From a candidate division TA06 bacterium 32_111 (GTDB taxonomy: Bacteria > Hydrothermota > 32-111), in NCBI GenBank assembly GCA_001508335.1, contig LGFX01000006.1:62001-126000 (forward strand): a stretch of DNA of 64,000 bases, written 5' to 3'. Positions 9,494 to 16,711 of the stretch are shown in pieces. Within the stretch, counting starts at the first letter, position 1. Every line of letters begins with the position of its first letter. Made by a program: the position numbers and the translations under genes. The notes beneath the pieces are model-generated. The model did not search any database and was not told the origin of the DNA. It was given only the letters and a program-made list of their open reading frames with translations.

Positions 9494-11063
9494 AATCTAT
9501 AGATCTGGTTTCCCTTATAACCGTAACTTTAATCTGTCCGGGATACTTTAATTCCTGTTCAATCTTTCTTGCTATCTGGTGGGATAGTTCTTCAGATTCA
9601 GCATCAGAAATCTGTTCTGGAACAACTATAACTCTTACCTCTCTTCCAGCTTGGATGGCGTAAGCCTTTTCAACTCCATTGAAGCCGTTCGCAACCTCTT
9701 CAAGTTTTTCAAGCCTTTCTATATACGCTTCAAGAGTCTCTCTCCTTGCCCCAGGTCTTGCCCCTGATATAGCATCCGCTGCTGCAACGAGAACAGAAAT
9801 AAGGTTCGTTGGCTCAACATCGCCATGATGACTTTCAATGGCATTTATAACAATAGGATCCTCACCATACTTTTTGGCAAGTTCAACACCTATTTTTGTG
9901 TGTGTCCCTTCAAAGTTTTGATCCACAGCTTTGCCTATATCGTGGAGAAGTCCAGCCCTTTTAGCCAGAAAACTGTTTTCAATTTCAAGTTCGTCAGCCA
10001 TCATCTGGGATAGGTATGCGACCTCTTTAGAGTGTTGTAATATGTTCTGTCCATAACTTGTTCTATATTTCAATCTACCTATGAGTTTTGTCATCTCTGG
10101 ATGGATATTTGAAATGTTCATTTCTGCGAGTGTATCCTCTCCAATATTTCTAATATTTTCATCCATCTCTTCCGTTGTTTTTTGAACTATCTCTTCAATC
10201 CTTGTTGGATGGATTCTTCCGTCGGAAATCAATTTTGTCAGTGATAATCTCGCTATCTCCCTTCTTACAGGGTCAAAGCCGGAAATTGTTACCGCGTCAG
10301 GTGTATCGTCGATTATCACTTCAACTCCCGTAGCATTTTCAAAAGTTCTTATATTCCTTCCTTCCCTTCCAATAATTCTTCCTTTCATCTCTTCATTTGG
10401 AAGAGAAACAACGCTTACCGTTGATTCAACAACATGATCTGTTGCAGATCTCTGAATGGCGAGTGTAATTATCTCCTTCGCTTCTTTATGTGCTTTCTGT
10501 AATGCTTCCTCTTTTATCTGCTTGATCATGTTAGCTGCTTGAAGTTTTGCTTCAGTTTCAAGGTTCTGCATCAAAATCTTGATAGCTTCATCTTTGGACA
10601 ACTGTGCGATCTGTTCCAGTTTTAAATTCTCTTCCTCTATAAGTTTTGTTAGACGATCATTCTTTGCTTTAACAGTTTTTTCTTTTAAAAGTAGCTCCCT
10701 TTCTCTCTGTAAAAGTTTTGTTTCCTTTTTGGTTAGAAGTTCATTCTTCTTTTCAATATTTTTTTCCCTGTCCTCTATGGATTGTTCAGCCCTTCTTATC
10801 TCGTTCTTTTTATCTCTAACAACTTTTTCAAACTCTTCATTCTTTTTTGCTATCTCTTCTTTAGTTTCTAAAAGTGATAATCTCTTCTGTGCTTCAGCCT
10901 CCCTTTTTGCTTCCTCAACTATTTTTACTGCTTTTTCTTCGGCACTCTTTAACCTGTTCTCTATAGATTTCTTGCCCAAATAGTAACCGAGTGCATAACC
11001 TACAAAACCGAGTATTATTATAAGTAATGTCCCAATTATTGTGAAAATCAAATTCATGTTCAT
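9483..11063 (-). CDS. rny: Ribonuclease Y
   Basis: Membrane-anchored endoribonuclease that initiates mRNA decay. The 526 residues carry an N-terminal membrane helix (about residues 4-27), a long charged coiled coil (about 30-200), a KH domain with [10 protein letters not shown] near 228, and an HD domain with [10 protein letters not shown] near 372 and SHHGDVEP after it. The ATG at 11063 has AAGGAG six bases upstream; that Shine-Dalgarno lies just past the 3' stem of the 6S RNA. Immediate downstream partner is ymdB. Confidence 0.97.
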   Translation of the reverse strand: MNMNLIFTIIGTLLIIILGFVGYALGYYLGKKSIENRLKSAEEKAVKIVEEAKREAEAQKRLSLLETKEEIAKKNEEFEKVVRDKKNEIRRAEQSIEDREKNIEKKNELLTKKETKLLQRERELLLKEKTVKAKNDRLTKLIEEENLKLEQIAQLSKDEAIKILMQNLETEAKLQAANMIKQIKEEALQKAHKEAKEIITLAIQRSATDHVVESTVSVVSLPNEEMKGRIIGREGRNIRTFENATGVEVIIDDTPDAVTISGFDPVRREIARLSLTKLISDGRIHPTRIEEIVQKTTEEMDENIRNIGEDTLAEMNISNIHPEMTKLIGRLKYRTSYGQNILQHSKEVAYLSQMMADELEIENSFLAKRAGLLHDIGKAVDQNFEGTHTKIGVELAKKYGEDPIVINAIESHHGDVEPTNLISVLVAAADAISGARPGARRETLEAYIERLEKLEEVANGFNGVEKAYAIQAGREVRVIVVPEQISDAESEELSHQIARKIEQELKYPGQIKVTVIRETRSIDYAK

Positions 11064-11082
11064 TTTAGACTCCTTAATTAAA

Positions 11083-11252
11083 ATCCCCGCCGTACCGTGT
11101 GTATTATTTGCCTGAGCCCTTTGTTAAAGGTGGGAACCATAAGGCACTTTCACGACAATTCCTTATTGGAATTTTGCTAATAGTGTCAATTCAAGTTCCC
11201 TAACTCATAGTGTTGGTTCAGCAAAATATACTATCACGAGTAAAGCAGGGAT
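11083..11252 (-). ncRNA. ssrS: 6S RNA
   Basis: About 170 nt between zapA and rny, read on the minus strand. The 5' arm (ATCCCTGC...CTCGTG) pairs with the 3' arm (CACGG...GGCGGGGAT). GGGAAC near position 11195 pairs with GTTCCC near 11135, and TTGCTGA pairs with TCAGGCAA. The order of conserved blocks (CGTGAT, GAACCAACA, GGGAAC, GTGCC, TTCCCACCTTTAACAAAGG, ACACGG) matches my memory of 6S RNA from proteobacteria-like lineages, and neighbourhood to zapA is characteristic. 6S RNA mimics an open promoter and sequesters housekeeping RNA polymerase. The 5' stem starts about 8 nt after the zapA stop, so it is either processed from the operon transcript or has a promoter within zapA. Ends are approximate. 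Confidence 0.88.
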
Positions 11253-11259
11253 ATATAAA

Positions 11260-11529
11260 CTATTTAATTTTTTCTACAAGATCGTTAAGTTTCTCTTCCA
11301 GCTCTTTGTACTCTTTCTGTAATTTAAAATATTTATCTATAATATTCATAGAAGCAATAACAACGATCTTTTCATATTTTTCACCAGAAAAATTTTTTGC
11401 TATATCGTTCATCTCGTCGGTAAGAAATTGAGCTACTTTTTGCGTATACTCTTCATCTGCGTCGGTCATTATAAAAAAGTCCTTACCGAAAATATGTAAA
11501 GTTAATTCTCTCGTCTGGTTTTTAGACAT
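11260..11529 (-). CDS. zapA: Cell division protein ZapA
   Basis: An 89-residue ZapA-family protein that promotes FtsZ bundling at the division ring. It has the N-terminal strand region (RELTLHIFGKDFFI), the ADEEYTQKVAQFL helix, an ASMNIIDKYFKLQKE segment and a C-terminal coiled coil. It is followed by 6S RNA, as in many proteobacteria, and preceded by a small coiled-coil gene. Confidence 0.92.
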   Translation of the reverse strand: MSKNQTRELTLHIFGKDFFIMTDADEEYTQKVAQFLTDEMNDIAKNFSGEKYEKIVVIASMNIIDKYFKLQKEYKELEEKLNDLVEKIK

Positions 11530-11549
11530 AGTTTATTATCCCTATTAAA

Positions 11550-11732
11550 TCAAAGATCATCTATTTTTTTTAAGACTTCTTCAAGTTTTGCTAAGGCTTC
11601 TTCATCCCTTTTTTCAATATGTTCAAGTTTACTTTTTAAAGTGGTGTTTTCATCCTCAAGTTTTTTCAATTTTGAAGTGAGATCATCTATATATTTGCTT
11701 AGTTTATCTATCTTTTCCAGAAAATTATCCAT
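11550..11732 (-). CDS. zapB: Small coiled-coil protein, ZapB-like
   Basis: Sixty residues, almost entirely heptad-like coiled coil (DKLSKYIDDLTSKLKKLEDEN and on). No catalytic motif. A short coiled-coil gene directly upstream of zapA is the usual position for ZapB-like division factors, which is the basis for the name. It is the first gene after the promoter at 11748-11775 and has a GGAGG Shine-Dalgarno. The product is real by spacing, start signal and operon position; the assignment to ZapB is inference. Confidence 0.72.
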   Translation of the reverse strand: MDNFLEKIDKLSKYIDDLTSKLKKLEDENTTLKSKLEHIEKRDEEALAKLEEVLKKIDDL

Positions 11733-11747
11733 TTTTCCTCCATAATA

Positions 11748-11775
11748 ATATTAGAGCATTTTAAACTGTTGTCAA
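11748..11775 (-). promoter_or_regulatory. Sigma-70-type promoter for the zapB-zapA-6S-rny operon
   Basis: On the minus strand TTGACA (11775-11770), 16-bp spacer, TAATAT (11753-11748). The expected start is near 11741, giving a short leader that contains the GGAGG of the zapB-like gene. The -35 box overlaps the stop codon of the preceding lipoprotein gene. Confidence 0.75.
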
Positions 11776-12446
11776 GGTGTAAATCCTTTCTTTAAATTTT
11801 CTGGCAATTGACCATCTCCACCTGAAAAAAACTTCTCTTTTGAGTTTTTGAAAAATGATACTTCCCCCTTGTTCCCGAACCTTTCAACTACTAAAACATC
11901 ATTTTTTATCCTCATTCTTAAAGAGTTGAAAACTGGAATATCTGCACAATAGTAAACTGAGTCGGTGTTAACTTTTACAGGGAAGATTATATATGATCTA
12001 TTTTTTATGTTTAAACTTCTCCAGTTTGTCGAATCAACATAATTTTTCCATAACATTATGTTAGAAACAGGGGAGTCAAATATAAAATTCCCCCCTGGGT
12101 TTATAAATTTCAAAGGGGTTTCGTTGTTATATTGGACAGTAAAAGTATCTATCAGATAATTGTCATCTATGTTATGGAAGGTTTTTATCTTCAAAGTCTC
12201 CTTTTGAGTTACATAATCAGTTTCAAGTAAAAATCCTTTTGGATTCAGATCCAGTATCAAAAATCTTATATGGAGAGAATCGTAAGGAATAGAATCCTTT
12301 GTATACTCCACAAATTGCCCTGGTGTCATAGGCAAAGGGTTAAATGTTTTTACCTTCCTGTTCTGGTCAACACATCCTGTTAGAAAAAGAAGAATGATAA
12401 GAAGGTTAAACAGATTTTGCAATTTTAACAAGTTCTTTAAAGGCAT
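11772..12446 (-). CDS. Putative lipoprotein of unknown function
   Basis: A signal peptide with basic residues and a hydrophobic core ends in the lipobox LTGC; after the cysteine comes a roughly 200-residue, mostly beta-type domain with no motif I recognise. All possible starts lie inside the 3' end of rplT in another frame. I choose ATG 12446 (224 residues) because it gives a compact signal sequence MPLKNLLKL...LTGC; an upstream ATG at 12455 and a downstream TTG at 12422 are possible, and none has a clear Shine-Dalgarno. It probably depends on translational coupling to rplT. Expected location: membrane-anchored, periplasmic or outer membrane. Confidence 0.75.
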   Translation of the reverse strand: MPLKNLLKLQNLFNLLIILLFLTGCVDQNRKVKTFNPLPMTPGQFVEYTKDSIPYDSLHIRFLILDLNPKGFLLETDYVTQKETLKIKTFHNIDDNYLIDTFTVQYNNETPLKFINPGGNFIFDSPVSNIMLWKNYVDSTNWRSLNIKNRSYIIFPVKVNTDSVYYCADIPVFNSLRMRIKNDVLVVERFGNKGEVSFFKNSKEKFFSGGDGQLPENLKKGFTP

Positions 12447-12756
12447 CTGGTTCATGTATCGCGATCTCGGATAACTGTTTTCTATCGAGTAGAACATTTG
12501 ACTTTTTCAATCCATTGATGAATTTTGAATAGGATATATCATGCTCTCTGCATGCTATGTTTATTCTCGTTATCCATAAAGATCTCATTTCAGATTTTTT
12601 CTTTTTTCTATCTCTATATGCATAGACTAAAGCTTTTGTTGCCGCAGATCTTGCCGATTTATAAGCGTTAGATTTTTTACCAAAAGAACCTGATGCTCTT
12701 TTAATCCATTTTTTTCTTCTCGCTCTAGTCACCGGTGAATTTTTAACTCTTGTCAT
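12406..12756 (-). CDS. rplT: 50S ribosomal protein L20
   Basis: A 116-residue L20, needed early in 50S assembly and, in other bacteria, the autoregulator of infC-rpmI-rplT. The N-terminus is typical (MTRVKNSPVTRARRKK...), with YAYRDRKKKKSEMRSLWITRIN and a C-terminal SEIAIHEPDAF segment. The ATG has a GGAGG Shine-Dalgarno. The gene order infC-rpmI-rplT is conserved here. Confidence 0.98.
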   Translation of the reverse strand: MTRVKNSPVTRARRKKWIKRASGSFGKKSNAYKSARSAATKALVYAYRDRKKKKSEMRSLWITRINIACREHDISYSKFINGLKKSNVLLDRKQLSEIAIHEPDAFKELVKIAKSV

Positions 12757-12770
12757 TTAGTCCTCCTGTA

Positions 12771-12965
12771 TTAATTATGCAAAACCATTTTTATCGCTTT
12801 GACATTAGTTTTATCTGTTATTGTGGCTCTTCTCAATCTTCTTTTCCTTTTAGATGTTTTTTTTGTTAAAATGTGCGATTTATTAGCCTTAGACCTTTTT
12901 ATCTTCCCATTTTTTGTGAGTTTAAATCTCTTTGCTACCATCTTTTTCGTTTTCAACTTTGGCAT
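12771..12965 (-). CDS. rpmI: 50S ribosomal protein L35
   Basis: A 64-residue L35 with the family opening [15 protein letters not shown] and the [12 protein letters not shown](S)KRKRRLRR core. The start is fixed by family conservation and a GGAGGA upstream, although it lies 44 nt inside the end of infC in another frame. Confidence 0.97.
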   Translation of the reverse strand: MPKLKTKKMVAKRFKLTKNGKIKRSKANKSHILTKKTSKRKRRLRRATITDKTNVKAIKMVLHN

Positions 12966-13512
12966 TTTGTTCCTCCTCTTTTTTCTTTTTCTTCAAACCC
13001 TCTTTGCTGAAAGAGAATATCTGGTAGATCCTTCTACCTTCAATCTTTGGTTTTGAATCTTCTATTGCTATATCTGAAATCTTTTCCTTAACTTTTTCAA
13101 GTATCTTTAAGCCATCATCAAAATGTTGCATCTCTCTTCCTCTGAAAATTACAACGAACCTAACCTTGTTTTTCTTTTCAAAGAACTTTCTAGCCTGGTT
13201 GATCTTTATATCAAGATCATGTTCGAAAATGGATGGTCTGAAATGGATCTCTTTTATCTCTGTTTGATGTTGTTTCTTCTTTGCTGTTTTTTCTTTTTTA
13301 GTCATCTCGTACATGTACTTCCCAAAATCCATTATCCTTACGACAGGTGGATTCGCATTAGGTGCTATCTCAACAAGATCGAGTTCCGCCTCCTGAGCTT
13401 TTTTTAAAGCCACATCAACGGAAACTATACCTAAAGCCTCTCCATTCTCTCCGATAAGTCTTACCTCTTTTGCTTTTATCTGATGGTTGATCCTTACTTT
13501 TTTTGTCTTAAT
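12922..13512 (-). CDS. infC: Translation initiation factor IF-3 (AUU start)
   Basis: IF-3 binds the 30S subunit and rejects non-canonical start codons. The mature-like sequence starts [24 protein letters not shown], with [15 protein letters not shown] and the C-domain [12 protein letters not shown]-type segment. The frame extends to GTG 13551, but the family start and a perfect AAGGAGG five nt upstream place initiation at ATT 13512-13510, as in E. coli and many bacteria. That gives 196 residues, longer than usual because of a charged tail ([12 protein letters not shown]...) of about 22 residues whose codons overlap rpmI. Discrimination of AUU by IF-3 itself gives negative feedback. Confidence 0.95.
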   Translation of the reverse strand: MKTKKVRINHQIKAKEVRLIGENGEALGIVSVDVALKKAQEAELDLVEIAPNANPPVVRIMDFGKYMYEMTKKEKTAKKKQHQTEIKEIHFRPSIFEHDLDIKINQARKFFEKKNKVRFVVIFRGREMQHFDDGLKILEKVKEKISDIAIEDSKPKIEGRRIYQIFSFSKEGLKKKKKEEEQNAKVENEKDGSKEI

Positions 13513-13524
13513 AAAAACCTCCTT

Positions 13525-13619
13525 AAAAAAATAAAAGGATGGCAAAACCACCCTTCTTTTATTTTATATATTTAGCCTTTTCGCTTTTGCTTAAGGCGAG
13601 AAGCGGTGTTTTGCTTCTT
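13525..13619 (-). promoter_or_regulatory. infC leader with attenuator-like terminator
   Basis: The 110-nt gap between thrS and infC holds three successive stem-loops on the minus strand. These are AGAAGC/GCTTCT (13619-13599), GCCTT/AAGGC with a small inner GC stem (13597-13575), and GGGTGG/CCATCC with a 5-nt loop (13553-13537) followed directly by a U-rich run (13536-13525). The last is a plausible intrinsic terminator ending right before the infC Shine-Dalgarno. The arrangement recalls the L20-controlled leaders of infC-rpmI-rplT in Firmicutes, but I cannot show homology. Confidence 0.65.
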
Positions 13620-13622
13620 CTT

Positions 13623-15563
13623 TTAAAGATTTTCATAAAAGAGTTTTAAAAACTCATTATAATTTTTCTTTCCAAGATCTCCATGCCCTTTCATCCTTAC
13701 ACTCAATTTTTCTTCTTCCGCCTCTTTTTTACCTATTATAAGCATGAAAGGAATATTCTCTTCTTCAGATCTTTTTATTTTACTGTTGATCTTTTCATCA
13801 GAAAAGTCAACAACGTATCTTATATTTTCTCTATCAAGTATTTTACATATTTTTTTAGCATAGTCAACAGAATTTTCACTTACAGTAAGTATGGATACCT
13901 GAACAGGAGAAAGCCATAAGGGAAATTTACCTGCATAGTTTTCGATCAAACCACCTATGAACCTCTCAAGTGAACCTAACAATGCTCTGTGTATCATGTA
14001 AACGTAATGCTCTTTATTGTCATCTCCAATGTAGGTAACATCGAACCTCCTTGGGAGGTTGAAATCGAATTGTATTGTTGGACCTTGCCACTTTCTTCCA
14101 ATGGCATCCTCAAGTTTTATATCGATTTTGGGACCATAAAAAACCGCTTCCCCGGGCATCACTTTAAAATCTACCCCTTTCTTTATAAGAACATCTTTTA
14201 GACTCTCCTGTGCAAAATCCCATTCTTCAAGAGTTCCTGCATATTTGGATTGGTTCTCTCTATCCATCGTTGAGAGTTCAACGAAGAATTTTTTGTATCC
14301 AAATTTCTCTATCATGAAAATAGCAAAATCGTATACTTTTTCAACCTCCTCCTTCAACTGGTCGGGAGTGCAAAAAATATGTCCATCATCCTGGGTAAAA
14401 CCTCTAACCCTTAAAAGTCCATGCAAAGTTCCACTCCTCTCATACCTGTAAACGGTTCCAAGTTCTGCAAATTTTATGGGGAGATCTCTGTAGGAATGTA
14501 TTTTTGTTTTGTATATGAGAATATGTCCTGGACAGTTCATAGGTTTTAAAACGTACTCATCACCATCTATTTTAAAAATGTACATGTTCTCCTTATAGAA
14601 GTCGTAATGCCCTGATCTCTTCCATAGGTCGGATTTTGATATATGAGGGGTTATAACGAGTTGGTAACCTCTTTTTAAATGTTCGTCCTTCCAGAACCTT
14701 TCTATAATATCCCGTATCATTCCTCCTTTGGTGTTCCAGAAAATAAGCCCAGGTCCCGTCTCTTCAAAAATAGAGAATATTCCAAGTTTTTTTCCTAAAA
14801 CCCTATGATCCCTTTTTTTTGCTTCCTCCATCTTTGAAATAAACTGAAGGAGCATATCCTTTTCAGGAAATGAGATTCCATAGATCCTTGTCAACATTTC
14901 TTTCTTTTCATCACCTCTCCAGTATGCACCTGCCGTAGAAATCAGTTTAAAAAACTTTATATACCCTGATGATGGGAGATGTGGACCCCTGCATAGATCG
15001 AAAAATCTGAAATCATATTTTTTAGAATAGTTTTCATAGTATGTTACAATTTCCTGATCTATATTCTCTACGAGTTCAATTTTGAATTTTTCCTCTTTCT
15101 CTTTATAGATTTTTAAGAGTTCTTCTTTTTTTATCTCAACCTTTTTGAAAGGGATATCTTCATCTATAAGTTCCTGCATTATCTTTTCAATTTCTACGAT
15201 ATTTTCCTCTGAGAACTTATAATCTATAAACTCAAAATCGTAATAGAACCCATTCTCTATAGAAGGTCCTATGGCGAGTTTAACATTCCTTTCGTTGCCT
15301 TTTAAATTCTTTGTAAATATCTTTACTGCCATTGCAAGTATATGTGAAGTTGAATGCCAGTAAACCTCCTTTCCTTTTTCACTTTCAAAATTATGTAGAA
15401 TAATTTTGGAATCATCCTCAACGGTTGTATCAATATCGTACAATCTTCCATCCTTTTCAAAAACGAAAAATTTTTTGTCTTTGAAACTGTTTGAAGATTT
15501 TGTGTAATCGGAAATTTTATTTCCTTTTTTAAACTCGAAATCTATCCCATTTATACTTATCAT
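13623..15563 (-). CDS. thrS: Threonine--tRNA ligase
   Basis: Class II synthetase charging tRNA-Thr. The 646 residues cover an N-terminal TGS domain (1-62), the editing domain with HSTSHILAMAVK (near 70), the catalytic core with the zinc-site MNCPGH near 341, RYERSGTLHGLLRVRGFTQDD, and the C-terminal anticodon domain (PVQVSILTVSE onward). The ATG lies only 10 nt after the encoded CCA end of tRNA-Val and has no Shine-Dalgarno, so processing of the tRNA may leave a nearly leaderless thrS mRNA. No T-box is visible. Confidence 0.97.
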   Translation of the reverse strand: MISINGIDFEFKKGNKISDYTKSSNSFKDKKFFVFEKDGRLYDIDTTVEDDSKIILHNFESEKGKEVYWHSTSHILAMAVKIFTKNLKGNERNVKLAIGPSIENGFYYDFEFIDYKFSEENIVEIEKIMQELIDEDIPFKKVEIKKEELLKIYKEKEEKFKIELVENIDQEIVTYYENYSKKYDFRFFDLCRGPHLPSSGYIKFFKLISTAGAYWRGDEKKEMLTRIYGISFPEKDMLLQFISKMEEAKKRDHRVLGKKLGIFSIFEETGPGLIFWNTKGGMIRDIIERFWKDEHLKRGYQLVITPHISKSDLWKRSGHYDFYKENMYIFKIDGDEYVLKPMNCPGHILIYKTKIHSYRDLPIKFAELGTVYRYERSGTLHGLLRVRGFTQDDGHIFCTPDQLKEEVEKVYDFAIFMIEKFGYKKFFVELSTMDRENQSKYAGTLEEWDFAQESLKDVLIKKGVDFKVMPGEAVFYGPKIDIKLEDAIGRKWQGPTIQFDFNLPRRFDVTYIGDDNKEHYVYMIHRALLGSLERFIGGLIENYAGKFPLWLSPVQVSILTVSENSVDYAKKICKILDRENIRYVVDFSDEKINSKIKRSEEENIPFMLIIGKKEAEEEKLSVRMKGHGDLGKKNYNEFLKLFYENL

Positions 15564-15573
15564 AATCTTTTAA

Positions 15574-15650
15574 TGGTGGGCGGTACTGGAGTCGAACCAG
15601 TGACCTCTTGCATGTCAAGCAAGCACTCTAACCATCTGAGCTAACCGCCC
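15574..15650 (-). tRNA. tRNA-Val (GAC)
   Basis: Complete cloverleaf: acceptor GGGCGGT/ACCGCCC, D arm GCTC/GAGT, anticodon arm CTTGC-TTGACAT-GCAAG, T arm ACTGG-TTCGACT-CCAGT. The anticodon is GAC. Discriminator A is followed by an encoded CCA (15576-15574), which the other tRNAs here lack. It lies two bases from tRNA-Glu. Confidence 0.97.
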
Positions 15651-15652
15651 AT

Positions 15653-15724
15653 CGTCTCCAACGGGAGTCGAACCCGTGTCGCAGCCTTGAAAGAGCTGTG
15701 TCCTAACCACTGGACGATGGAGAC
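15653..15724 (-). tRNA. tRNA-Glu (TTC)
   Basis: Acceptor GTCTCCA/TGGAGAC, anticodon arm CAGCT-CTTTCAA-GGCTG with anticodon TTC, T arm ACGGG-TTCGACT-CCCGT. Discriminator G and no encoded CCA. The 5' end lies one base after the stop of the cyclic-nucleotide-binding gene, so 5' processing would trim that mRNA. Confidence 0.97.
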
Positions 15725-15725
15725 A

Positions 15726-16214
15726 TCACCTTTTGTGAGTTTTAAAATATAAATTTCTAAAAGTTTCGTTCTCTACAAGAGCGTCGTTTATTAAAAACCA
15801 GTTTTCTACTTCCCTGTTTGTAGCAGCTATCCTTTCAGCAAGAACCTCTGAAATGTTTATAAAAAATTTTGCAACTATTCTGCCTGACAAATCCAAAAAT
15901 TTTTCTATATCCCTTCTTGAAATCGTGTACGTTTCAAGATATGTTTTTGAAAGAACTGAAGCGGATCTTTTATCTCTCCTTAAAATGCCCATCTCTCCAA
16001 AAAAATCTCCTCTCGATAAAGTCGCGAGTAGAATCCTTTTATCTTTTCTCTCAATAAATATTTCCACTTCACCCTTATCTATAAGAAAGAGTTCGTCACC
16101 TTCATCTCCCTCTTTGAAAATCAGCGTATCCTTTTCAAAATTTCTTCTTTTCATAAAGGAGAGAATCTTTTCAATCTCTTCTTTTTCAAAGTTTGTAAAG
16201 AGCCGAGATTCCAT
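15726..16214 (-). CDS. Cyclic nucleotide-binding domain protein without DNA-binding domain
   Basis: A 162-residue single cNMP-binding fold: FEKDTLIFKEGDEGDELFLIDKGEVEI in the first half and the phosphate-binding cassette FGEMGILRRDKRSASV near residue 90. There is no C-terminal helix-turn-helix as in CRP; the protein ends in helices (FINISEVLAERIAATNREVENW). It may act as a ligand sensor or partner protein. Start ATG 16214 has AAGGAG upstream. It is sandwiched between tRNA-Lys and tRNA-Glu in one apparent transcript. Confidence 0.88.
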   Translation of the reverse strand: MESRLFTNFEKEEIEKILSFMKRRNFEKDTLIFKEGDEGDELFLIDKGEVEIFIERKDKRILLATLSRGDFFGEMGILRRDKRSASVLSKTYLETYTISRRDIEKFLDLSGRIVAKFFINISEVLAERIAATNREVENWFLINDALVENETFRNLYFKTHKR

Positions 16215-16233
16215 AAAATCTCCTTATTAAGTT

Positions 16234-16306
16234 TGAGCCGTACTGGATTCGAACCAGTGACCCCCTGCTTAAAAGGCAGATGCTCTACCTGCTGAGCTAA
16301 CGGCCC
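16234..16306 (-). tRNA. tRNA-Lys (TTT)
   Basis: Acceptor GGGCCGT/ACGGCTC, D arm GCTC/GAGC, anticodon arm TCTGC-CTTTTAA-GCAGG with anticodon TTT, T arm ACTGG-TTCGAAT-CCAGT. Discriminator A, no encoded CCA. First gene after the promoter at 16323-16350. Confidence 0.97.
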
Positions 16307-16322
16307 AAATTTTAAAAAGAAT

Positions 16323-16350
16323 ATTATATAAATCATTTAAAAATTGTCAA
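16323..16350 (-). promoter_or_regulatory. Promoter for tRNA-Lys and downstream minus-strand genes
   Basis: TTGACA (16350-16345), 16-bp spacer, TATAAT (16328-16323) on the minus strand, all consensus. The predicted start is near 16316, about 10 nt before the tRNA. Confidence 0.85.
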
Positions 16351-16588
16351 TAGAAAATTTTTTTAAAATTTTAAATTTAGTTTAAAAATTATAATCCTTA
16401 TAGGTAAGTATAGTGTGAATTTTGGAAAGAAATTAGGAAAAGTTATAAGTCCCAATATTTTTGAAACTTAGGAGTACTAATTTTTTTGATTTTTTTTTAT
16501 AATTTTTTTCAAAAAAAAATTTTGACAAAAAAGTTCTGATTTCAAGGATATTTAGGATGAAAAAGAAAAATTTTTGATTGTAATGACT

Positions 16589-16616
16589 TGACAAAATTGA
16601 AAAAATGGTTATATTC
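16589..16616 (+). promoter_or_regulatory. Promoter of candidate small RNA
   Basis: TTGACA (16589-16594), 16-bp spacer, TATATT (16611-16616). The expected start is near 16623. No open reading frame follows before the terminator. Confidence 0.75.
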
Positions 16617-16622
16617 TTTTCA

Positions 16623-16683
16623 AATACCAATCTCATATTCCCTCCCTAACCGGTTGGCCTCGCTTCCAACCGGGTTTTTTTTC
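16623..16683 (+). ncRNA. Candidate ~60-nt small RNA
   Basis: Between a consensus promoter and an intrinsic terminator lie only about 60 nt without a start codon and frame of any length. The unpaired 5' part ends in the C-rich tract TTCCCTCCCT (about 16638-16647), complementary to Shine-Dalgarno-type AGGGAGG. It is followed by the terminator hairpin. This layout, short single-stranded seed plus terminator, is that of trans-acting small RNAs using UCCC-type motifs. No homologue is known to me. Confidence 0.5.
16650..16682 (+). terminator. Intrinsic terminator
   Basis: Perfect 8-bp stem CCGGTTGG (16650-16657) / CCAACCGG (16666-16673), 8-nt loop, then G and eight T (16675-16682). The T run is only on the plus strand, so it ends plus-strand transcription. 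Confidence 0.9.
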
Positions 16684-16711
16684 TTGATTTTTAATGAAAA
16701 CCCCATATAAT
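16684..16711 (+). promoter_or_regulatory. Promoter of GT2 gene, leaderless spacing
   Basis: TTGATT (16684-16689), 16-bp spacer, TATAAT (16706-16711). The ATG begins 8 nt after the last base of the -10 box (7 nt between), so the transcript would start at or next to the start codon. No Shine-Dalgarno is present. Confidence 0.75.

Noticed and set aside
10579-10983. 134-codon plus-strand frame opposite the rny coiled coil
   Set aside because: Low-complexity Ser/Phe sequence, the complement of a Lys/Glu coiled coil; no start signal.
11083-11252. T-box or tmRNA as the identity of the RNA between zapA and rny
   Set aside because: A TGGGAACCA-like stretch recalled a T-box, but it is on the wrong strand for rny and no synthetase follows. 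There is no tRNA-like end or tag frame. The whole-length pairing and zapA context fit 6S RNA.
13513-13551. GTG start of infC at 13551
   Set aside because: It would bury the perfect Shine-Dalgarno in the coding region and overlap the terminator hairpin; the family N-terminus begins after ATT 13512.
15564-15573. T-box leader for thrS
   Set aside because: Only 10 nt separate thrS from tRNA-Val, leaving no room for a leader.
16470-16530. Possible origin or structured element in A/T runs
   Set aside because: Only simple A and T tracts forming trivial inverted repeats; no DnaA boxes or iterons.
16433-16636. 67-codon minus-strand frame in the AT-rich spacer
   Set aside because: Poly-Phe/Lys composition from A/T runs, no ribosome site, and it is crossed by the small-RNA promoter.
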